64,000 nt of DNA from Aquificota bacterium (GCA_013153495.1 JAADEH010000012.1:310001-374000), one strand, 5' to 3'; numbered from the stretch's first letter, positions 33,615 to 42,962 are shown. Translations and numbers: made by a program. Notes: generated from the letters alone by a model not told the origin.

Positions 33615-34274
33615 TCAATGCTCCTCGTGAACGACCGCTCCTGCCAGATAGACCACCGAGAGAATCATGAATATGTATGTCTGTATGAATATAGCGAGGA
33701 ACTTTATGGCTATTATGAATAGGAGTATCACCGGGGATACTGCCATCGTAAAGGGGTTCTGTATTACGAGACCCACTATGGATATAAGAAGCAAGGCACC
33801 AGCCTTCATGTTTGCAAAAAGCCTGAGAGACAGTGTTATGGGACGGGCTATGTGGGATATTATCTCGACTATGAAGAAGAAGGGAGCCAGGGGCTTTATC
33901 GGTCCCATAAAGTGCTTTATGTAATTTATACCGTTGGTTCTAAGTCCTTCGAAGTTATAAAAGAGAAACACTATGAGAGCCATGGCGAGGTTCGTGTTTA
34001 TGTTGCCGGTGGGAGCTTCCAGTCCGGGAACCATTCCCAAGAGGTTGGAGAAGAATATAAACAATCCCATAGCGGCTATCAGCGGAGTGTATTTGAGACC
34101 CTTCTCACCTATGTTGTCGAGGAGCATACCCCTGACGAACCGCAGATAACCTTCTAAAAGTGCCTGATACTTGGTGGGCTTTATGGAGGGCTTACCCCCC
34201 AGCAGAACGAGAAGCAGGGATATACCCATAGCAACGATACCGAGTATGACGTGATTGAGGTTTACCCCTTCCAT
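33615..34274 (-). CDS. atpB: ATP synthase F0 subunit a
   Basis: 219 residues, five to six transmembrane helices. The essential arginine is in 'ITLSLRLFANMKAGALLL' near residue 150, and the C-terminal helix 'LAIFIQTYIFMILSVVYL' carries the conserved Gln. Forms the proton half-channels against the c ring. The F1 genes are not here, apart from the odd gamma-like gene at 8811, in keeping with the scattered ATP synthase genes of Aquificales. Confidence 0.92.
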   Translation of the reverse strand: MEGVNLNHVILGIVAMGISLLLVLLGGKPSIKPTKYQALLEGYLRFVRGMLLDNIGEKGLKYTPLIAAMGLFIFFSNLLGMVPGLEAPTGNINTNLAMALIVFLFYNFEGLRTNGINYIKHFMGPIKPLAPFFFIVEIISHIARPITLSLRLFANMKAGALLLISIVGLVIQNPFTMAVSPVILLFIIAIKFLAIFIQTYIFMILSVVYLAGAVVHEEH

Positions 34275-34385
34275 TTCTCAGCTCCTTTTTTCGGCTGAAA
34301 GATTATATCACAAAAACTTCCCCTGTCCTCTTGCAGAAATTTAAGTGTATTAAGATATAAGTAAATCCTTATAGGAGGTGGTAAG

Positions 34386-34760
34386 ATGGAAGAGCAAAGG
34401 GCTGACCTGGTAATAATCCTTATAACCGGTCCGGAGAACCCCAAGAGGCTTCCCTCCGCATTCTTCTTAGCTTCTACCGCTGCAGCTTCCGAGATGAATG
34501 TGGTCATGTATTTCACGGGTCCAGCTACTTTACTCCTTAAGAAAGGTGTTGCGGAAGAGATAGTTCCCGTGGAAGGTGGAAAGAGTATAAAGGAGTTCAT
34601 GGAGCTTGCCTTAGATAACGGGGTTCAGTTTATAGGGTGCCTGCAGTCTTTAGAGCTTAACGGTATGAGCAAGGAAGACCTTGCCTTTGATATACCCCTT
34701 CTTACTCCGAGTCAGGCTTTACCTTCTCTGGGGAGTGCCGGCAGGGTTCTGACCTGGTAA
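34386..34760 (+). CDS. DsrE/DsrF-like family protein
   Basis: 124 residues with the DsrE fold: 'DLVIILITGPENPKRLPSAF' at the start, 'EMNVVMYFTGPATLLL' in the middle and one cysteine in 'VQFIGCLQSLEL' at the position of the sulfur-carrying residue of DsrE/TusD. Possibly a sulfur carrier or a regulator in sulfur oxidation. 'ataggaggtg' precedes the ATG. Its stop is adjacent to the convergent kdsD stop. Confidence 0.75.
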   Translation: MEEQRADLVIILITGPENPKRLPSAFFLASTAAASEMNVVMYFTGPATLLLKKGVAEEIVPVEGGKSIKEFMELALDNGVQFIGCLQSLELNGMSKEDLAFDIPLLTPSQALPSLGSAGRVLTW

Positions 34761-35729
34761 TTACAGGTTTATTTCAGCTCTCAGTATGTCGTGGAGGTGG
34801 ATTATCCCCTCCGGCTTCCCCTCCTCATCTACAACTATAAGAACGGTTATCTTGTGCTCCTCCATTCTGCGTAAGGCTTCAAGAGCCATCTCTTGAGGTT
34901 TTGCGGTTTTTGGGTTTCTGGTCATGGCATCCTTTGCCACGCTACTTTCGAAGTCTCCTCCTCTTTTAACGAACCTTCTAAGGTCTCCGTCCGTTATTAT
35001 TCCCACCAGCTTGCCTTCCTTATCTACCACTGCGGTAGCTCCGAAACCTTTGGAGGTCATTTCCAAAACTACTTCCTTCATGGGAGTATCTTCTCCGACC
35101 ACGGGCAGTTCTTCACCGGTGTGGTAGAGGTCCTTCACGAGCCTGAGCCTCCTGCCGAGAGCACCTGCGGGGTGTCTGAGGGCAAAGTCCTTTTCGGTAA
35201 AGCCCCTAAGCTCGAGCAGGGTCATAGCTATCGCATCTCCCAAAACGAGGGTTGCGGTAGAAGAGGTAGTAGGAGCCAGTTGGAGGGGACAGGCTTCCCT
35301 CTCTATGTTGAGGAAGAGGTGAACGTCGCTGTGTTTGGCAAGGGTCGAGGTGGGATTGTTGGTTATGGCTATCAGGGGAACACCGAGCATCTTTATGTAG
35401 GGTAAAAGGTTTATAACTTCTGCGGACTCCCCACTGTTGGATATAGCTATCACCACATCTCCCCTGTCTATGGTTCCGAGGTCCCCGTGAAGGGCTTCGG
35501 AAGGGTGAAGGAAGTGGGCGGGAGTTCCTGTGCTGGCAAGGGTAGAAGCTATCTTTCTTGCTACATGTCCCGACTTGCCTATTCCCGTTAGGATAACCTT
35601 TCCCTTGCAGTCGAGTAAGAGATTGACCGCTTTTACGAAGTTTTCGTCGAGGGAGTCCTTGAGTCTTTTGAGTCCTTCTATTTCTTCCTCTATTATCCGT
35701 CTTCCTTTGCTCAGGACCTCCTCTTTCAT
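34761..35729 (-). CDS. kdsD: Arabinose-5-phosphate isomerase
   Basis: 322 residues. An N-terminal SIS domain (about 30-180; '[20 protein letters not shown]', '[12 protein letters not shown]', '[10 protein letters not shown]') followed by two CBS domains (about 205-322). Converts ribulose 5-phosphate to arabinose 5-phosphate, the first step to Kdo for lipopolysaccharide. With lpxB in the same window this fits a Gram-negative envelope. Its ATG overlaps the pyrophosphatase stop. Confidence 0.92.
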   Translation of the reverse strand: MKEEVLSKGRRIIEEEIEGLKRLKDSLDENFVKAVNLLLDCKGKVILTGIGKSGHVARKIASTLASTGTPAHFLHPSEALHGDLGTIDRGDVVIAISNSGESAEVINLLPYIKMLGVPLIAITNNPTSTLAKHSDVHLFLNIEREACPLQLAPTTSSTATLVLGDAIAMTLLELRGFTEKDFALRHPAGALGRRLRLVKDLYHTGEELPVVGEDTPMKEVVLEMTSKGFGATAVVDKEGKLVGIITDGDLRRFVKRGGDFESSVAKDAMTRNPKTAKPQEMALEALRRMEEHKITVLIVVDEEGKPEGIIHLHDILRAEINL

Positions 35730-36256
35730 GATTTGGACTTGTAGTTCTCTATGCCCTTCTTTATCTCCTCTATCGCACTCTGGACACCTTTAAAGCTTTC
35801 CACCTTTACCCACTTGCCGGGTTCAAGCTCTTTGTAGTGCTCGAAGAAGTGCTTTATCCTGTCCCTGAGAACTTGAGGAAGGTCATCTACGGTCTTCACA
35901 TCTTCATAGGTGGGGTCCAGCTTGGAGTGGGGAACAGCTATCAGCTTGGTATCTATTCCCTCTTCATCTTTCATTTCCAGCATACCGATGGGTCTGCACC
36001 TTATGACCGAACCCGGAACCACAGGTTCCCTCGATATTACGAGAACGTCAACGGGGTCCCCGTCGTCCGCAAGGGTCTGGGGAATGAAACCGTAGTTGAA
36101 GGGGTAATACATTGCTGTGAAGAGGAACCTGTCCACAAAAACCGCTCCGCTCTCCTTGTCAACCTCATACTTTATACCGCTTCCCTGCGGTATCTCCACC
36201 ACCACATATATGTCCTCGGGCGGGTTCTTGCCGGGCGGTATGTCCATCAGTCCCAT
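35726..36256 (-). CDS. ppa: Inorganic pyrophosphatase
   Basis: 176 residues, family I soluble pyrophosphatase. Metal-binding signature 'DGDPVDVLV' near 65-73, '[13 protein letters not shown]' at the start of the barrel, and '[14 protein letters not shown]' near the C-terminus. Removes PPi from biosynthetic reactions. Lies 13 bases after rseP and overlaps kdsD by 4 bases. Confidence 0.94.
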   Translation of the reverse strand: MGLMDIPPGKNPPEDIYVVVEIPQGSGIKYEVDKESGAVFVDRFLFTAMYYPFNYGFIPQTLADDGDPVDVLVISREPVVPGSVIRCRPIGMLEMKDEEGIDTKLIAVPHSKLDPTYEDVKTVDDLPQVLRDRIKHFFEHYKELEPGKWVKVESFKGVQSAIEEIKKGIENYKSKS

Positions 36257-36269
36257 ACCTTCACCTCCT

Positions 36270-37589
36270 CTATCTTCCTATTAAACGGAGTATATCGTTT
36301 ATAACGACGAACACCATCAGGGATATTATCAAGGCAAAACCTATCCTCTGCCAATACTCTTTGAATTTGTCCGGTAGAGGCTTTCTCCTGACCATCTCTA
36401 TAAGGAAGAGAAGTATGAGTCCACCGTCTAAAACCGGCAGGGGCAGGAGGTTGAATATGCCGAGCTGTAGAGATATGAATGCCATGGAGGACAGATAGGG
36501 AACGAGTCCGCTCTGGGCAGCCTGTCCTGCAAACTGAGCTATCGCTATGGGTCCTCCGAGGGTCTTGAAGGATATACCTCCCGTTATGAGTCCTCCGAGA
36601 ACCTTGAAGGTGAGAACTACGAGTTCCCAGGTTCTTTCGAGAGCGAGTTTGATTGATTCTCCGAAGGGGTGAGCTTCCTTGACCGTTTCTATTTTGGGCG
36701 CTATTCCTAAGACGGGGTGCTTGGTCTTGGGATGTATGGCGGGGATTATTTCCTTTTCTATAATTTTCCCTTCCCTTTCTATAGTTAGTTTTATAGGCTC
36801 TCCTTGACTCTTTCGTATAAGCTGAACCGCTTCATACCAGCTGTTTACGGGAGTTCCGTTGACCTTGAGTATCCTGTCCCCGGGTTTCAGACCGACCTGA
36901 TGAGCGGGTGAGGGTCCTATTGCGGGAAGTTCCTCAAAGACATTTCCTATCACCGGCGGTATCGGCGGGTTTATACCTAAGCTTTCCTGCCCCGTTTCGA
37001 GTTTGGGCGGGTTCGCAGAGAGGGTCAAGGTTTTTCCGCTCCTTTCCACCACGACTATGAGCTTCCCTTTTGACCCGAGGGCACTTTCTATGAATGCTCT
37101 GCGTATGTCTTCCCACCTCTGGACTTTTACGTTTCCTATTTGAACTATCTTGTCTCCGGGTTTTATGCCCGCTTTCTGTGCCCACGAGTTTTCCTCAACG
37201 TAGCCGACCACGGGGGGTTCCTTCATGTATTTGGGCACTTCCACACCTATGGAGAAAACGAGGGCAAGCAGGAATACGGTCAGGATTATGTTAAAGAGGG
37301 GTCCCCCGAGGGCTATTACTATCTTCTGCCAGGGGGGTTTTGAAGAGAAGGCTTGGGGGTCGTCGAGGTTTTCCTCCTCTCCGTAGAGTTTTACGTATCC
37401 CCCGAGGGGAATAGAGGCTAATTGGTAGGTGGTATCCCCGAACTTTTTGGAAATTAAGGCTGGTCCGAAACCTATGGAAAAGACCTCAACTTTGACACCG
37501 AAGAGCTTAGCCATCAAAAAGTGCCCGAGTTCGTGAAACCATATCAGGAAACCTATGAGGATTAAGAAGGCTACAATCGTCTCCATCAT
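36270..37589 (-). CDS. rseP: RIP metalloprotease RseP (site-2 protease)
   Basis: 439 residues. Zinc site '[13 protein letters not shown]' (HExxH) near 20 and the second motif '[15 protein letters not shown]' near 385, with two PDZ domains between (about 130-290). Cleaves transmembrane substrates such as anti-sigma factors or signal peptides. Two adjacent ATGs (37589, 37586) are possible, overlapping the YjbQ stop. Confidence 0.92.
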   Translation of the reverse strand: MMETIVAFLILIGFLIWFHELGHFLMAKLFGVKVEVFSIGFGPALISKKFGDTTYQLASIPLGGYVKLYGEEENLDDPQAFSSKPPWQKIVIALGGPLFNIILTVFLLALVFSIGVEVPKYMKEPPVVGYVEENSWAQKAGIKPGDKIVQIGNVKVQRWEDIRRAFIESALGSKGKLIVVVERSGKTLTLSANPPKLETGQESLGINPPIPPVIGNVFEELPAIGPSPAHQVGLKPGDRILKVNGTPVNSWYEAVQLIRKSQGEPIKLTIEREGKIIEKEIIPAIHPKTKHPVLGIAPKIETVKEAHPFGESIKLALERTWELVVLTFKVLGGLITGGISFKTLGGPIAIAQFAGQAAQSGLVPYLSSMAFISLQLGIFNLLPLPVLDGGLILLFLIEMVRRKPLPDKFKEYWQRIGFALIISLMVFVVINDILRLIGR

Positions 37590-37990
37590 TCCTCCTTGAG
37601 TATCTTGAGGATTACTTTCCTTTCACGGGGTCCGTCAAACTCCGCTAAAAATATAGCCTCCCAGGTCCCGAGGGCAAGGCTTCCGTCGATTATGGGGATT
37701 ATTCGTGAGTTGCCTATCACGGCACTTCTTATGTGTGCTGCGGAGTTCCCCTCTCCGTGCTCGTATGCGGGGTCGTTCCAGGGGATAAGCCTTTCGAGAG
37801 AGTAAACTATGTCCTTTACCACGTCAGGGTCGGCTCCTTCGTTGATGAAAACGCAGGCGGTGGTGTGGGGGACATACACTATGCAGAGACCTTCTTTAAC
37901 ACCAGAACGCTTAACCGCATCCCTGACCTGGGGGGTTATGTTCACTATGCTGGTGTGTTTTGTGGTTCTTACCCTGAGTATTTCTGTCAT
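37586..37990 (-). CDS. YjbQ/UPF0047 family protein
   Basis: About 134 residues. Signatures 'VPHTTACVFINEGADPDV' and 'GEGNSAAHIRSAVIG' are the metal- and phosphate-binding parts of this family, for which thiamine-phosphate synthase side activity has been reported but no physiological role is settled. I start it at the ATG at 37990; a GTG at 38011 is possible but sits inside the 'ggaggtg' sequence that would serve as ribosome site. Coupled to rseP. Confidence 0.85.
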   Translation of the reverse strand: MTEILRVRTTKHTSIVNITPQVRDAVKRSGVKEGLCIVYVPHTTACVFINEGADPDVVKDIVYSLERLIPWNDPAYEHGEGNSAAHIRSAVIGNSRIIPIIDGSLALGTWEAIFLAEFDGPRERKVILKILKEE

Positions 37991-38000
37991 GGTGAGTATT

Positions 38001-38375
38001 TTAACCTTCACCTCCGAAATCCTGAAGTCTTTTCCTTATAAACTCCCAGCTCCAGGCTCTTTGTTGGGTAAGGGGTAGTTGTTTGCCTATGTGGTCCTCG
38101 TAGCCTTCCACCCACACGTATTCTCCGTCGGTCAGGAGTTTGAAGTTGTTGGTTCTGCTTGCCCAGGTCCAGTAGTTGTGGGGCGTTATGCCCATTCCCT
38201 TTTTGAAGGTTTCGAGTTCGTGGGGGAGCAGGGGGCGTGCTTCCCGGGTGGGTTTTTCCTCTTGGGGTTCTGTCTCTTTTTCGGGTTCTTCTTTTTTAGT
38301 TTCTTCCACCGCTGAAGGCGGTCTTTCTAAGGACTCTTCCTTCTTTCCGAAAAGTTTTTTGAGCTTGTCAAACAT
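38001..38375 (-). CDS. Hypothetical protein with charged N-terminus
   Basis: 124 residues. Residues 10-50 are a low-complexity Glu/Lys/Pro-rich stretch, probably disordered; the rest ('ITPHNYWTWASRTNNFKLL' onward, rich in Trp) looks like a small folded domain that I do not recognise. A TATAGT box 7 bases before the ATG suggests a leaderless mRNA. The 3' end slightly overlaps the region before yjbQ. Confidence 0.65.
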   Translation of the reverse strand: MFDKLKKLFGKKEESLERPPSAVEETKKEEPEKETEPQEEKPTREARPLLPHELETFKKGMGITPHNYWTWASRTNNFKLLTDGEYVWVEGYEDHIGKQLPLTQQRAWSWEFIRKRLQDFGGEG

Positions 38376-38425
38376 GGCTAATACTATAACCTCGTGTTGG
38401 GTTTGGGAAAAAGACGAAGCTCATA

Positions 38426-39097
38426 TTATCCACCGCACCTTATCACTTCCGCAACGAAGGGTATTACACCGTCCTTTATCATGCCGAGCTTTTTTGCCGC
38501 TGCGTAGGAGAGGTCCAAGTGCCTTCCTCTGACGTAGGGTCCCCTGTCGAGGACTTTTACCTTAACGGTTTTTCCGTTTTTGAGGTTTTTGACCAGAAGG
38601 AGTGTTCCGAAGGGGAGACTTCTGTGGGCGGCTATGTAGTCGTGCATGTTGAAGCGTGTTCCCGATGCCATTCTTCTTCCGTGAAACTTCGGTCCATACC
38701 AGGAAGCGTATCCCCTCAGATACTTGGGGCAGTTTCTTTTGCCGTTTTCACCGCATCTCAGGACTTCTACTCTGGCTTTGAACCTGTTTTTCTTGCTCAT
38801 GAAGTGTTTGTATTTTTTGGGTATGCAGAGACCTTTTACTTTGTTGTTCCTTCTGACGTGGAGGGTCAGGCTTTTTCCCGTCTCGAGGCTCGTTATTTTG
38901 ACTTTGCTCAGGTGCTGAAGTTCTCCGGAGTAGGCGTATTTTGTGGGACAGTAGTGAACCTCCATGTATGTTCTTTTTGGGCAGGGAGCGGTAAGGTTCC
39001 CGGCTCTGTATTTAACCTTAGGGGGAGAGGCGCAGGCGAGGAGAAGGGCAGCGGAGACCGCAAAGGCAAGCACCTTCATGGGGCTTAGTATCTTCAT
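38426..39097 (-). CDS. rlpA: RlpA-family septal lipoprotein
   Basis: About 223 residues. Signal peptide with lipobox 'ALLLACA', so an outer-membrane lipoprotein is expected. The double-psi beta-barrel lies near 125-215: 'GYASWYGPKFHGRRMASGT', 'AAHRSLPFGTLLLV', 'VKVLDRGPYVRGRHLDLS', with the catalytic Asp and His of RlpA lytic transglycosylases present. The ~95 residues before it are family-unspecific with several cysteines. Start among ATGs at 39097 and 39079 is uncertain. Confidence 0.87.
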   Translation of the reverse strand: MKILSPMKVLAFAVSAALLLACASPPKVKYRAGNLTAPCPKRTYMEVHYCPTKYAYSGELQHLSKVKITSLETGKSLTLHVRRNNKVKGLCIPKKYKHFMSKKNRFKARVEVLRCGENGKRNCPKYLRGYASWYGPKFHGRRMASGTRFNMHDYIAAHRSLPFGTLLLVKNLKNGKTVKVKVLDRGPYVRGRHLDLSYAAAKKLGMIKDGVIPFVAEVIRCGG

Positions 39098-39107
39098 CGG
39101 CAAGACT

Positions 39108-39548
39108 TCAAATTTTTTCGGTGAAGAAGTCCGCTACCGCAGTGGCGGCGATAGCGTCGGGCTTGAGGACGGGTTTGAGACCCTGTGCGAGAACGTATCC
39201 GACCGCTTCTTTGACTATCATGCTCGACCTGTGGTCCGGGTTCGGATTTATGTCTAAGTGAACTTCGAAGGGTCTGTTCCCGACTACATCCGCTATCATC
39301 AGAGCGGTGAAGACCGCACGGTTTACCTCTTCCATAAGCCTCTGCCTTATAGACCTTATGCGCTTTACCCTGTCAACCTGCCAGAATATCTTTGCCCCGT
39401 GGTTTGAGTTTATGTGAACCACCACCACGGTAACGAATATGGTTTTGTTTCTGAACTGCCTCGAGTCGCAACCCACGTATATGGCACTGTCCTCCGAGGA
39501 GTTCCTTATGAACTCCCTCACCTCTTCTATGTCTTCGAAGAGAGGCAT
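39108..39548 (-). CDS. DUF458/YkuK family RNase H-like protein
   Basis: 146 residues. 'SAIYVGCDSRQFRNKTIFVT' holds the first Asp of an RNase H-like fold and 'FEVHLDINPNPDHRS' the second; 'DAIAATAVADFF' is the C-terminal helix. The family (B. subtilis YkuK) has no proven function. One base after the preceding zinc-ribbon-like gene; probably an operon with it. Confidence 0.78.
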   Translation of the reverse strand: MPLFEDIEEVREFIRNSSEDSAIYVGCDSRQFRNKTIFVTVVVVHINSNHGAKIFWQVDRVKRIRSIRQRLMEEVNRAVFTALMIADVVGNRPFEVHLDINPNPDHRSSMIVKEAVGYVLAQGLKPVLKPDAIAATAVADFFTEKI

Positions 39549-39549
39549 A

Positions 39550-39876
39550 TCACCCTCTCGGGTTGAAATCTACATCCTTATACCAGCTCGGTTTGAACAT
39601 TATCCAGTATTTCATGTTTTCCGGGCTTTTGGAGTAGCAAACCTCGCACAGCAACCCCTTCGGGGTGAGTTTGGAGTTGTCATCACAGCATTCACTCAGG
39701 TTCCAGAACTCGTAGTTGTCGTGAAAGACTAAATTCCCGCACTCCAAACACTCGTATAGCTTGCACCCCCTCTCTTCGAGAAACTCCTCAAGTTTTTTTT
39801 CCTCCGGAAGGTCTTCAAGCTCGAAGACATTTTTCAAAAAGTCCTTCTGCTTTTGGGAAAGTTCCCTTATCAGCAT
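39550..39876 (-). CDS. Hypothetical zinc-ribbon-like protein
   Basis: 108 residues. Two CxxC-type pairs, 'YECLECGNLVF' and 'LLCEVCYS', plus 'ECCDD' suggest a zinc site. The N-terminal half is acidic and helical. The ATG follows a TATAAT by 6 bases, so it is probably the leaderless first gene of a unit with the DUF458 gene. No family recognised. Confidence 0.65.
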   Translation of the reverse strand: MLIRELSQKQKDFLKNVFELEDLPEEKKLEEFLEERGCKLYECLECGNLVFHDNYEFWNLSECCDDNSKLTPKGLLCEVCYSKSPENMKYWIMFKPSWYKDVDFNPRG

Positions 39877-39892
39877 AATGTAATTATATCCC

Positions 39893-40144
39893 TCACCTAT
39901 CTTTAGAAAACCCCTCTATGTAGTCCAGAACTTCCCGGGCTACCTTTTTGGTCGTGCTTACAGCCTTACAGACACCCTTCTCGAGCTTACACCTCAGTTC
40001 ACAGCCTTCCCTCTTTTCCTTGTCCAAAGTAAACTCTTCAGCGCAGTAGTAGGTGCACCTGTTGTAGTTTATGTCGCACTTGTCCGGCTTTTCTATCGAA
40101 AAAGCTACAGAGACCGCAAGGGGTAGCAAAATTAAAAGCCTCAT
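39893..40144 (-). CDS. Small secreted cysteine-rich protein
   Basis: 83 residues: a signal peptide ('LLILLPLAVSVAFS') and a mature part with six cysteines ('KCDINYNRCTYYCAEE', 'GCELRCKLEKGVC'), likely three disulfides, in a helical context. No family recognised. It lies between two envelope-related genes and is probably periplasmic. Confidence 0.65.
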   Translation of the reverse strand: MRLLILLPLAVSVAFSIEKPDKCDINYNRCTYYCAEEFTLDKEKREGCELRCKLEKGVCKAVSTTKKVAREVLDYIEGFSKDR

Positions 40145-40148
40145 CTCA

Positions 40149-40595
40149 TCACCTCAGGGGCGTTTTGAGAGGTCTGCCTCTCCTGTCCCTAACCTCATAA
40201 TATACACCGCAGGTGTTTTTATATCTCCCTACCCTACCTAATACCTGCCTCGCTCTTACCCTCTCTCCGGTGCGAACCCAAAGCTCACCGAGTCTTCCGT
40301 AAACAGCAACTAAGCCGTCTCTCTGTTCCACTATAACTACCCATCCGAAGTTGTTGATGCTCTTACCCGCATAGGCGACCTTGCCACCCTCTACCGCACG
40401 GACGAAGGAACCGCACTTCGCTTTGATAAATACACCTCTTCCTGATGGAACCGGCGTGCCTTTCACCGGCGGAAGGTATTTGCGTGGCTTTTCGATTTTT
40501 GGTGGTTGCCTTTCGACCTTCTTTTCCACCTTCTTGGGTGCGGGAGCACAGGACAGGAAGATAAGCACTAAGACAAAGAAAGAAAGCCACCTCAT
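40149..40595 (-). CDS. M23/LytM-like lipoprotein, catalytically degenerate
   Basis: 148 residues. A lipobox ('LIFLSCA') is followed by a proline/lysine linker and a LytM-like domain ('GGKVAYAGKSINNFGWVVI', 'GERVRARQVLGRVG'). The zinc-binding His residues of active M23 peptidases (HxH) are missing: the place reads 'VYGRLGELWVR'. It may regulate an amidase, as NlpD and EnvC do. The start overlaps the dcd stop. Confidence 0.75.
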   Translation of the reverse strand: MRWLSFFVLVLIFLSCAPAPKKVEKKVERQPPKIEKPRKYLPPVKGTPVPSGRGVFIKAKCGSFVRAVEGGKVAYAGKSINNFGWVVIVEQRDGLVAVYGRLGELWVRTGERVRARQVLGRVGRYKNTCGVYYEVRDRRGRPLKTPLR

Positions 40596-41125
40596 AGGTC
40601 CACATCCATGTTTATCTTTGAAGGGGTAACACCCCTCTGCCCCCGATACTTTCCGGAATAGACCTTATAAGGTTCTCCGTCCAAACGGGCAAAGACGAGT
40701 TGGCATATCCTCATACCCACATAAAGCCTGATAGGGGAACTGTTGGCGTTGTATAGCTCGAGGGTTATCTGTCCCTCAAAGCCTGCGTCCACCCACCCAG
40801 CGTTTTCTATAAATAGTCCGAGCCTTCCGAGGGAAGACCTGCCTTCCACAAAGGCTGTTATGTTCGAAGGTAGCTTTATGTATTCAACGGTGGTGGCAAG
40901 TAAAAACTCCTTGGGCTTGATTTCTATATACTCCTCAACTTCCACCCTTGTGAGTTTCCCGGAGCTTTTCCTGACGTCTATCACCGAAGAGGGTTCGTAG
41001 CGAGCAAACTCGTTTCCCAGTCTGAGGTCCACAGAGGAGCATTGAACCTGTTCCTTATCAAGAGGGTGTATGGTCAGCTCACCCTTTTCCATAAGACTCC
41101 TTATGCTCCTGTCGCTAAGTATCAT
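40592..41125 (-). CDS. dcd: dCTP deaminase
   Basis: 177 residues with the family core 'EGRSSLGRLGLFIEN' followed by 'AGWVDAGFEGQITLEL' holding the catalytic Glu. Converts dCTP to dUTP on the way to dTTP; some members also hydrolyse dUTP, which cannot be told here. A TATAAT 14 bases upstream shares bases with the -10 of the divergent glucosaminidase gene. Confidence 0.92.
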   Translation of the reverse strand: MILSDRSIRSLMEKGELTIHPLDKEQVQCSSVDLRLGNEFARYEPSSVIDVRKSSGKLTRVEVEEYIEIKPKEFLLATTVEYIKLPSNITAFVEGRSSLGRLGLFIENAGWVDAGFEGQITLELYNANSSPIRLYVGMRICQLVFARLDGEPYKVYSGKYRGQRGVTPSKINMDVDL

Positions 41126-41139
41126 GATTTCCCAATAAA

Positions 41140-41147
41140 ATTATAAA
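41140..41147. promoter_or_regulatory. Overlapping divergent -10 boxes of dcd and the glucosaminidase gene
   Basis: The eight bases 41140-41147 contain TATAAT on the minus strand (41140-41145, 14 bases before dcd) and TATAAA on the plus strand (41142-41147, 4 bases before the ATG at 41152). The two promoters cannot be occupied at once, and the plus-strand mRNA would be leaderless. Confidence 0.45.
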
Positions 41148-41151
41148 CATC

Positions 41152-42009
41152 ATGGAAAAGTTAGCCTTCAGACTTACACCCTTTCTTTTGGTAGCTTTCG
41201 TCTTCTGGGCTGTCTTCAACACCATACCCGAAAGGAGTAAGGTCTTGAGAACCTTATCCTCTCAAGTAAACCTGCTAAAACTCCCCGACATAGATGTAAT
41301 TTTCAAAGAGGCAAAGTCCGTTGAGGACATAGTTCCCATAGAATGCTCCGCTGTAAAACCGGTAACATACACCCGTGTGGTTTCCCTCAAACCCTTAAAT
41401 CCTCCCGAGCGCAAGAGAAAGTTCATAGACCTCATACTTCCCTCCGTCCTGATAGTTAATTACGAGGTAAAGTTCGTAAAGGAAAATCTCGAGAAGATAA
41501 AACTCAAACTTCGGAAGGGACTTAAGCTCCACAGGGAAGAGGTCAAATACTTGGAAAATCTCATGGACCGGTGCAAAACGGACTCAATAGAAGAGGTCCT
41601 AAAGCGGGCTAATCCGGTTCCACCGAGTCTCGTTATAGCTCAGGCAGCAATCGAGAGCGGTTGGGGAACATCGAGGTTTTTCGTTGAGGGGAACAATCCC
41701 TTCGGGATATGGGCTTTCAAGAGGTCGGAAGATACTATACAGGCTCTCGGTAGCAGGGTAAGGCTCAGAAAGTATCCTTCTATACTCGATGCGGTCAGGG
41801 ACTACTTATACAACGTCAACGTGGGCTGGGCTTACGAAAGCTTGAGGGAAGAAAGACTCAAAAGCATGGACCCCTTTAAGCTCTCGGAGCATCTGGGTTT
41901 CTACTCGATAAAGAGGGAAGAGTATGTGGAAAAGGTCAAAGAGGTTATTGCACAGAACAACCTCACAGCTCTTGACAGCTGTAGTCTTGACCTTACTTCT
42001 GAGCGTTGA
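41152..42009 (+). CDS. Bax-like N-acetylglucosaminidase-domain protein
   Basis: 285 residues. An N-terminal transmembrane segment ('FLLVAFVFWAVF') and a C-terminal glucosaminidase domain with 'QAAIESGWGTSRF' (catalytic Glu) and 'NNPFGIWAF'. Probably a membrane-anchored peptidoglycan hydrolase. The downstream deacetylase gene starts 86 bases before the end of this one. Confidence 0.85.
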   Translation: MEKLAFRLTPFLLVAFVFWAVFNTIPERSKVLRTLSSQVNLLKLPDIDVIFKEAKSVEDIVPIECSAVKPVTYTRVVSLKPLNPPERKRKFIDLILPSVLIVNYEVKFVKENLEKIKLKLRKGLKLHREEVKYLENLMDRCKTDSIEEVLKRANPVPPSLVIAQAAIESGWGTSRFFVEGNNPFGIWAFKRSEDTIQALGSRVRLRKYPSILDAVRDYLYNVNVGWAYESLREERLKSMDPFKLSEHLGFYSIKREEYVEKVKEVIAQNNLTALDSCSLDLTSER

Positions 42010-42961
42010 AGCCTTCCCGGGACATGCGGTCATTCTCCTATACCACCGCTTCGGGGACGAAAGGTATCCCACCACATCTGTGAGCATGGAAGACTTCGAG
42101 AGACAGATGAGATTTTTGAAGGAAAAGGGATACAGAGTTATTCCCCTCGGGGAGCTTGTAAAATACCTCAAGGAGAAGAAAGAAATTCCGGACAAAACCG
42201 TTGCCATAGCAGTAGATGACGGATACAGAACCACCTTCAGAGCTTACGAAGTGCTGAAGAGATACAACTTTCCCTTTACGGTTTTCCTCTACATGGAAGC
42301 GGTAGGCAGGTATCCCGACTTCCTTACTATCGAGCAGATAAGGGAAATGGAAAGGTCCGGACTCGTGGAGTTTGAAAACCACTCCTACTCCCACAAACCC
42401 TTCGGGCTTATGAAGGACACAAGAGCCTTTCTGGTGGACTTGGATACGAGCGAGAAGAGGTTTGAGGAAATCTTTGGCAGGAAACCCCGCTTTTACGCTC
42501 TACCCTACGGTTTTTACAACCGCAAGGTTCTGGAAATACTAAAGAAGAGAGGTTACGAAGCGGTCTTTACCCAGGACCCGGGAAACGTAGGTAGCGGAAC
42601 GGACCCATACAGAATACCCCGGCAGGCAATAGTGGGTAGCTGGAGTAAGCTGGACAACTTCAGAAAGAAGCTTCTAAGAGAACCCTTACCCGTAAAGGAC
42701 ATTCTTCCCCCTTACGGATTTTTAGAGGAGAACCCACCTTCCCTAGCAGGTGCGGTTTTGGAAGAACCTGATAAATACTCCAACTGCAGGATATACATCT
42801 CGGAGCTGGGTTGGAAAAGGGCAAAGAGGGAAGGGGAAATGGTTTTCGTAAAAGACCTTCCCCAGTTGAAGCGCAAGTGGAACAGGATAGGTGTAAAGTG
42901 CATAAATACCCGAACCCGTAGGTGGGCATATACTTTCTGGATGGTGATAAGGAGCAGGTAA
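41924..42961 (+). CDS. Polysaccharide deacetylase (NodB homology)
   Basis: 345 residues. A signal peptide ('LLTAVVLTLLLSVEAF') is followed by the NodB domain: 'VILLYHRFGD', 'IAVDDGYRTTF' (Asp-Asp), 'ENHSYSHKPF' (HxxxH) and 'RFYALPYGF'. Removes acetyl groups from a polysaccharide, possibly peptidoglycan or an exopolysaccharide. The 86-base overlap with the preceding gene is unusual; the ATG has a fair ribosome site ('gagggaagag'), but TTG starts inside the signal region are alternatives. The last ~90 residues are an uncharacterised extension. Confidence 0.82.
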   Translation: MWKRSKRLLHRTTSQLLTAVVLTLLLSVEAFPGHAVILLYHRFGDERYPTTSVSMEDFERQMRFLKEKGYRVIPLGELVKYLKEKKEIPDKTVAIAVDDGYRTTFRAYEVLKRYNFPFTVFLYMEAVGRYPDFLTIEQIREMERSGLVEFENHSYSHKPFGLMKDTRAFLVDLDTSEKRFEEIFGRKPRFYALPYGFYNRKVLEILKKRGYEAVFTQDPGNVGSGTDPYRIPRQAIVGSWSKLDNFRKKLLREPLPVKDILPPYGFLEENPPSLAGAVLEEPDKYSNCRIYISELGWKRAKREGEMVFVKDLPQLKRKWNRIGVKCINTRTRRWAYTFWMVIRSR

Positions 42962-42962
42962 G

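Noticed and set aside
34893-35405. A 170-codon open frame on the plus strand
   Set aside because: Antisense to kdsD and without motifs.
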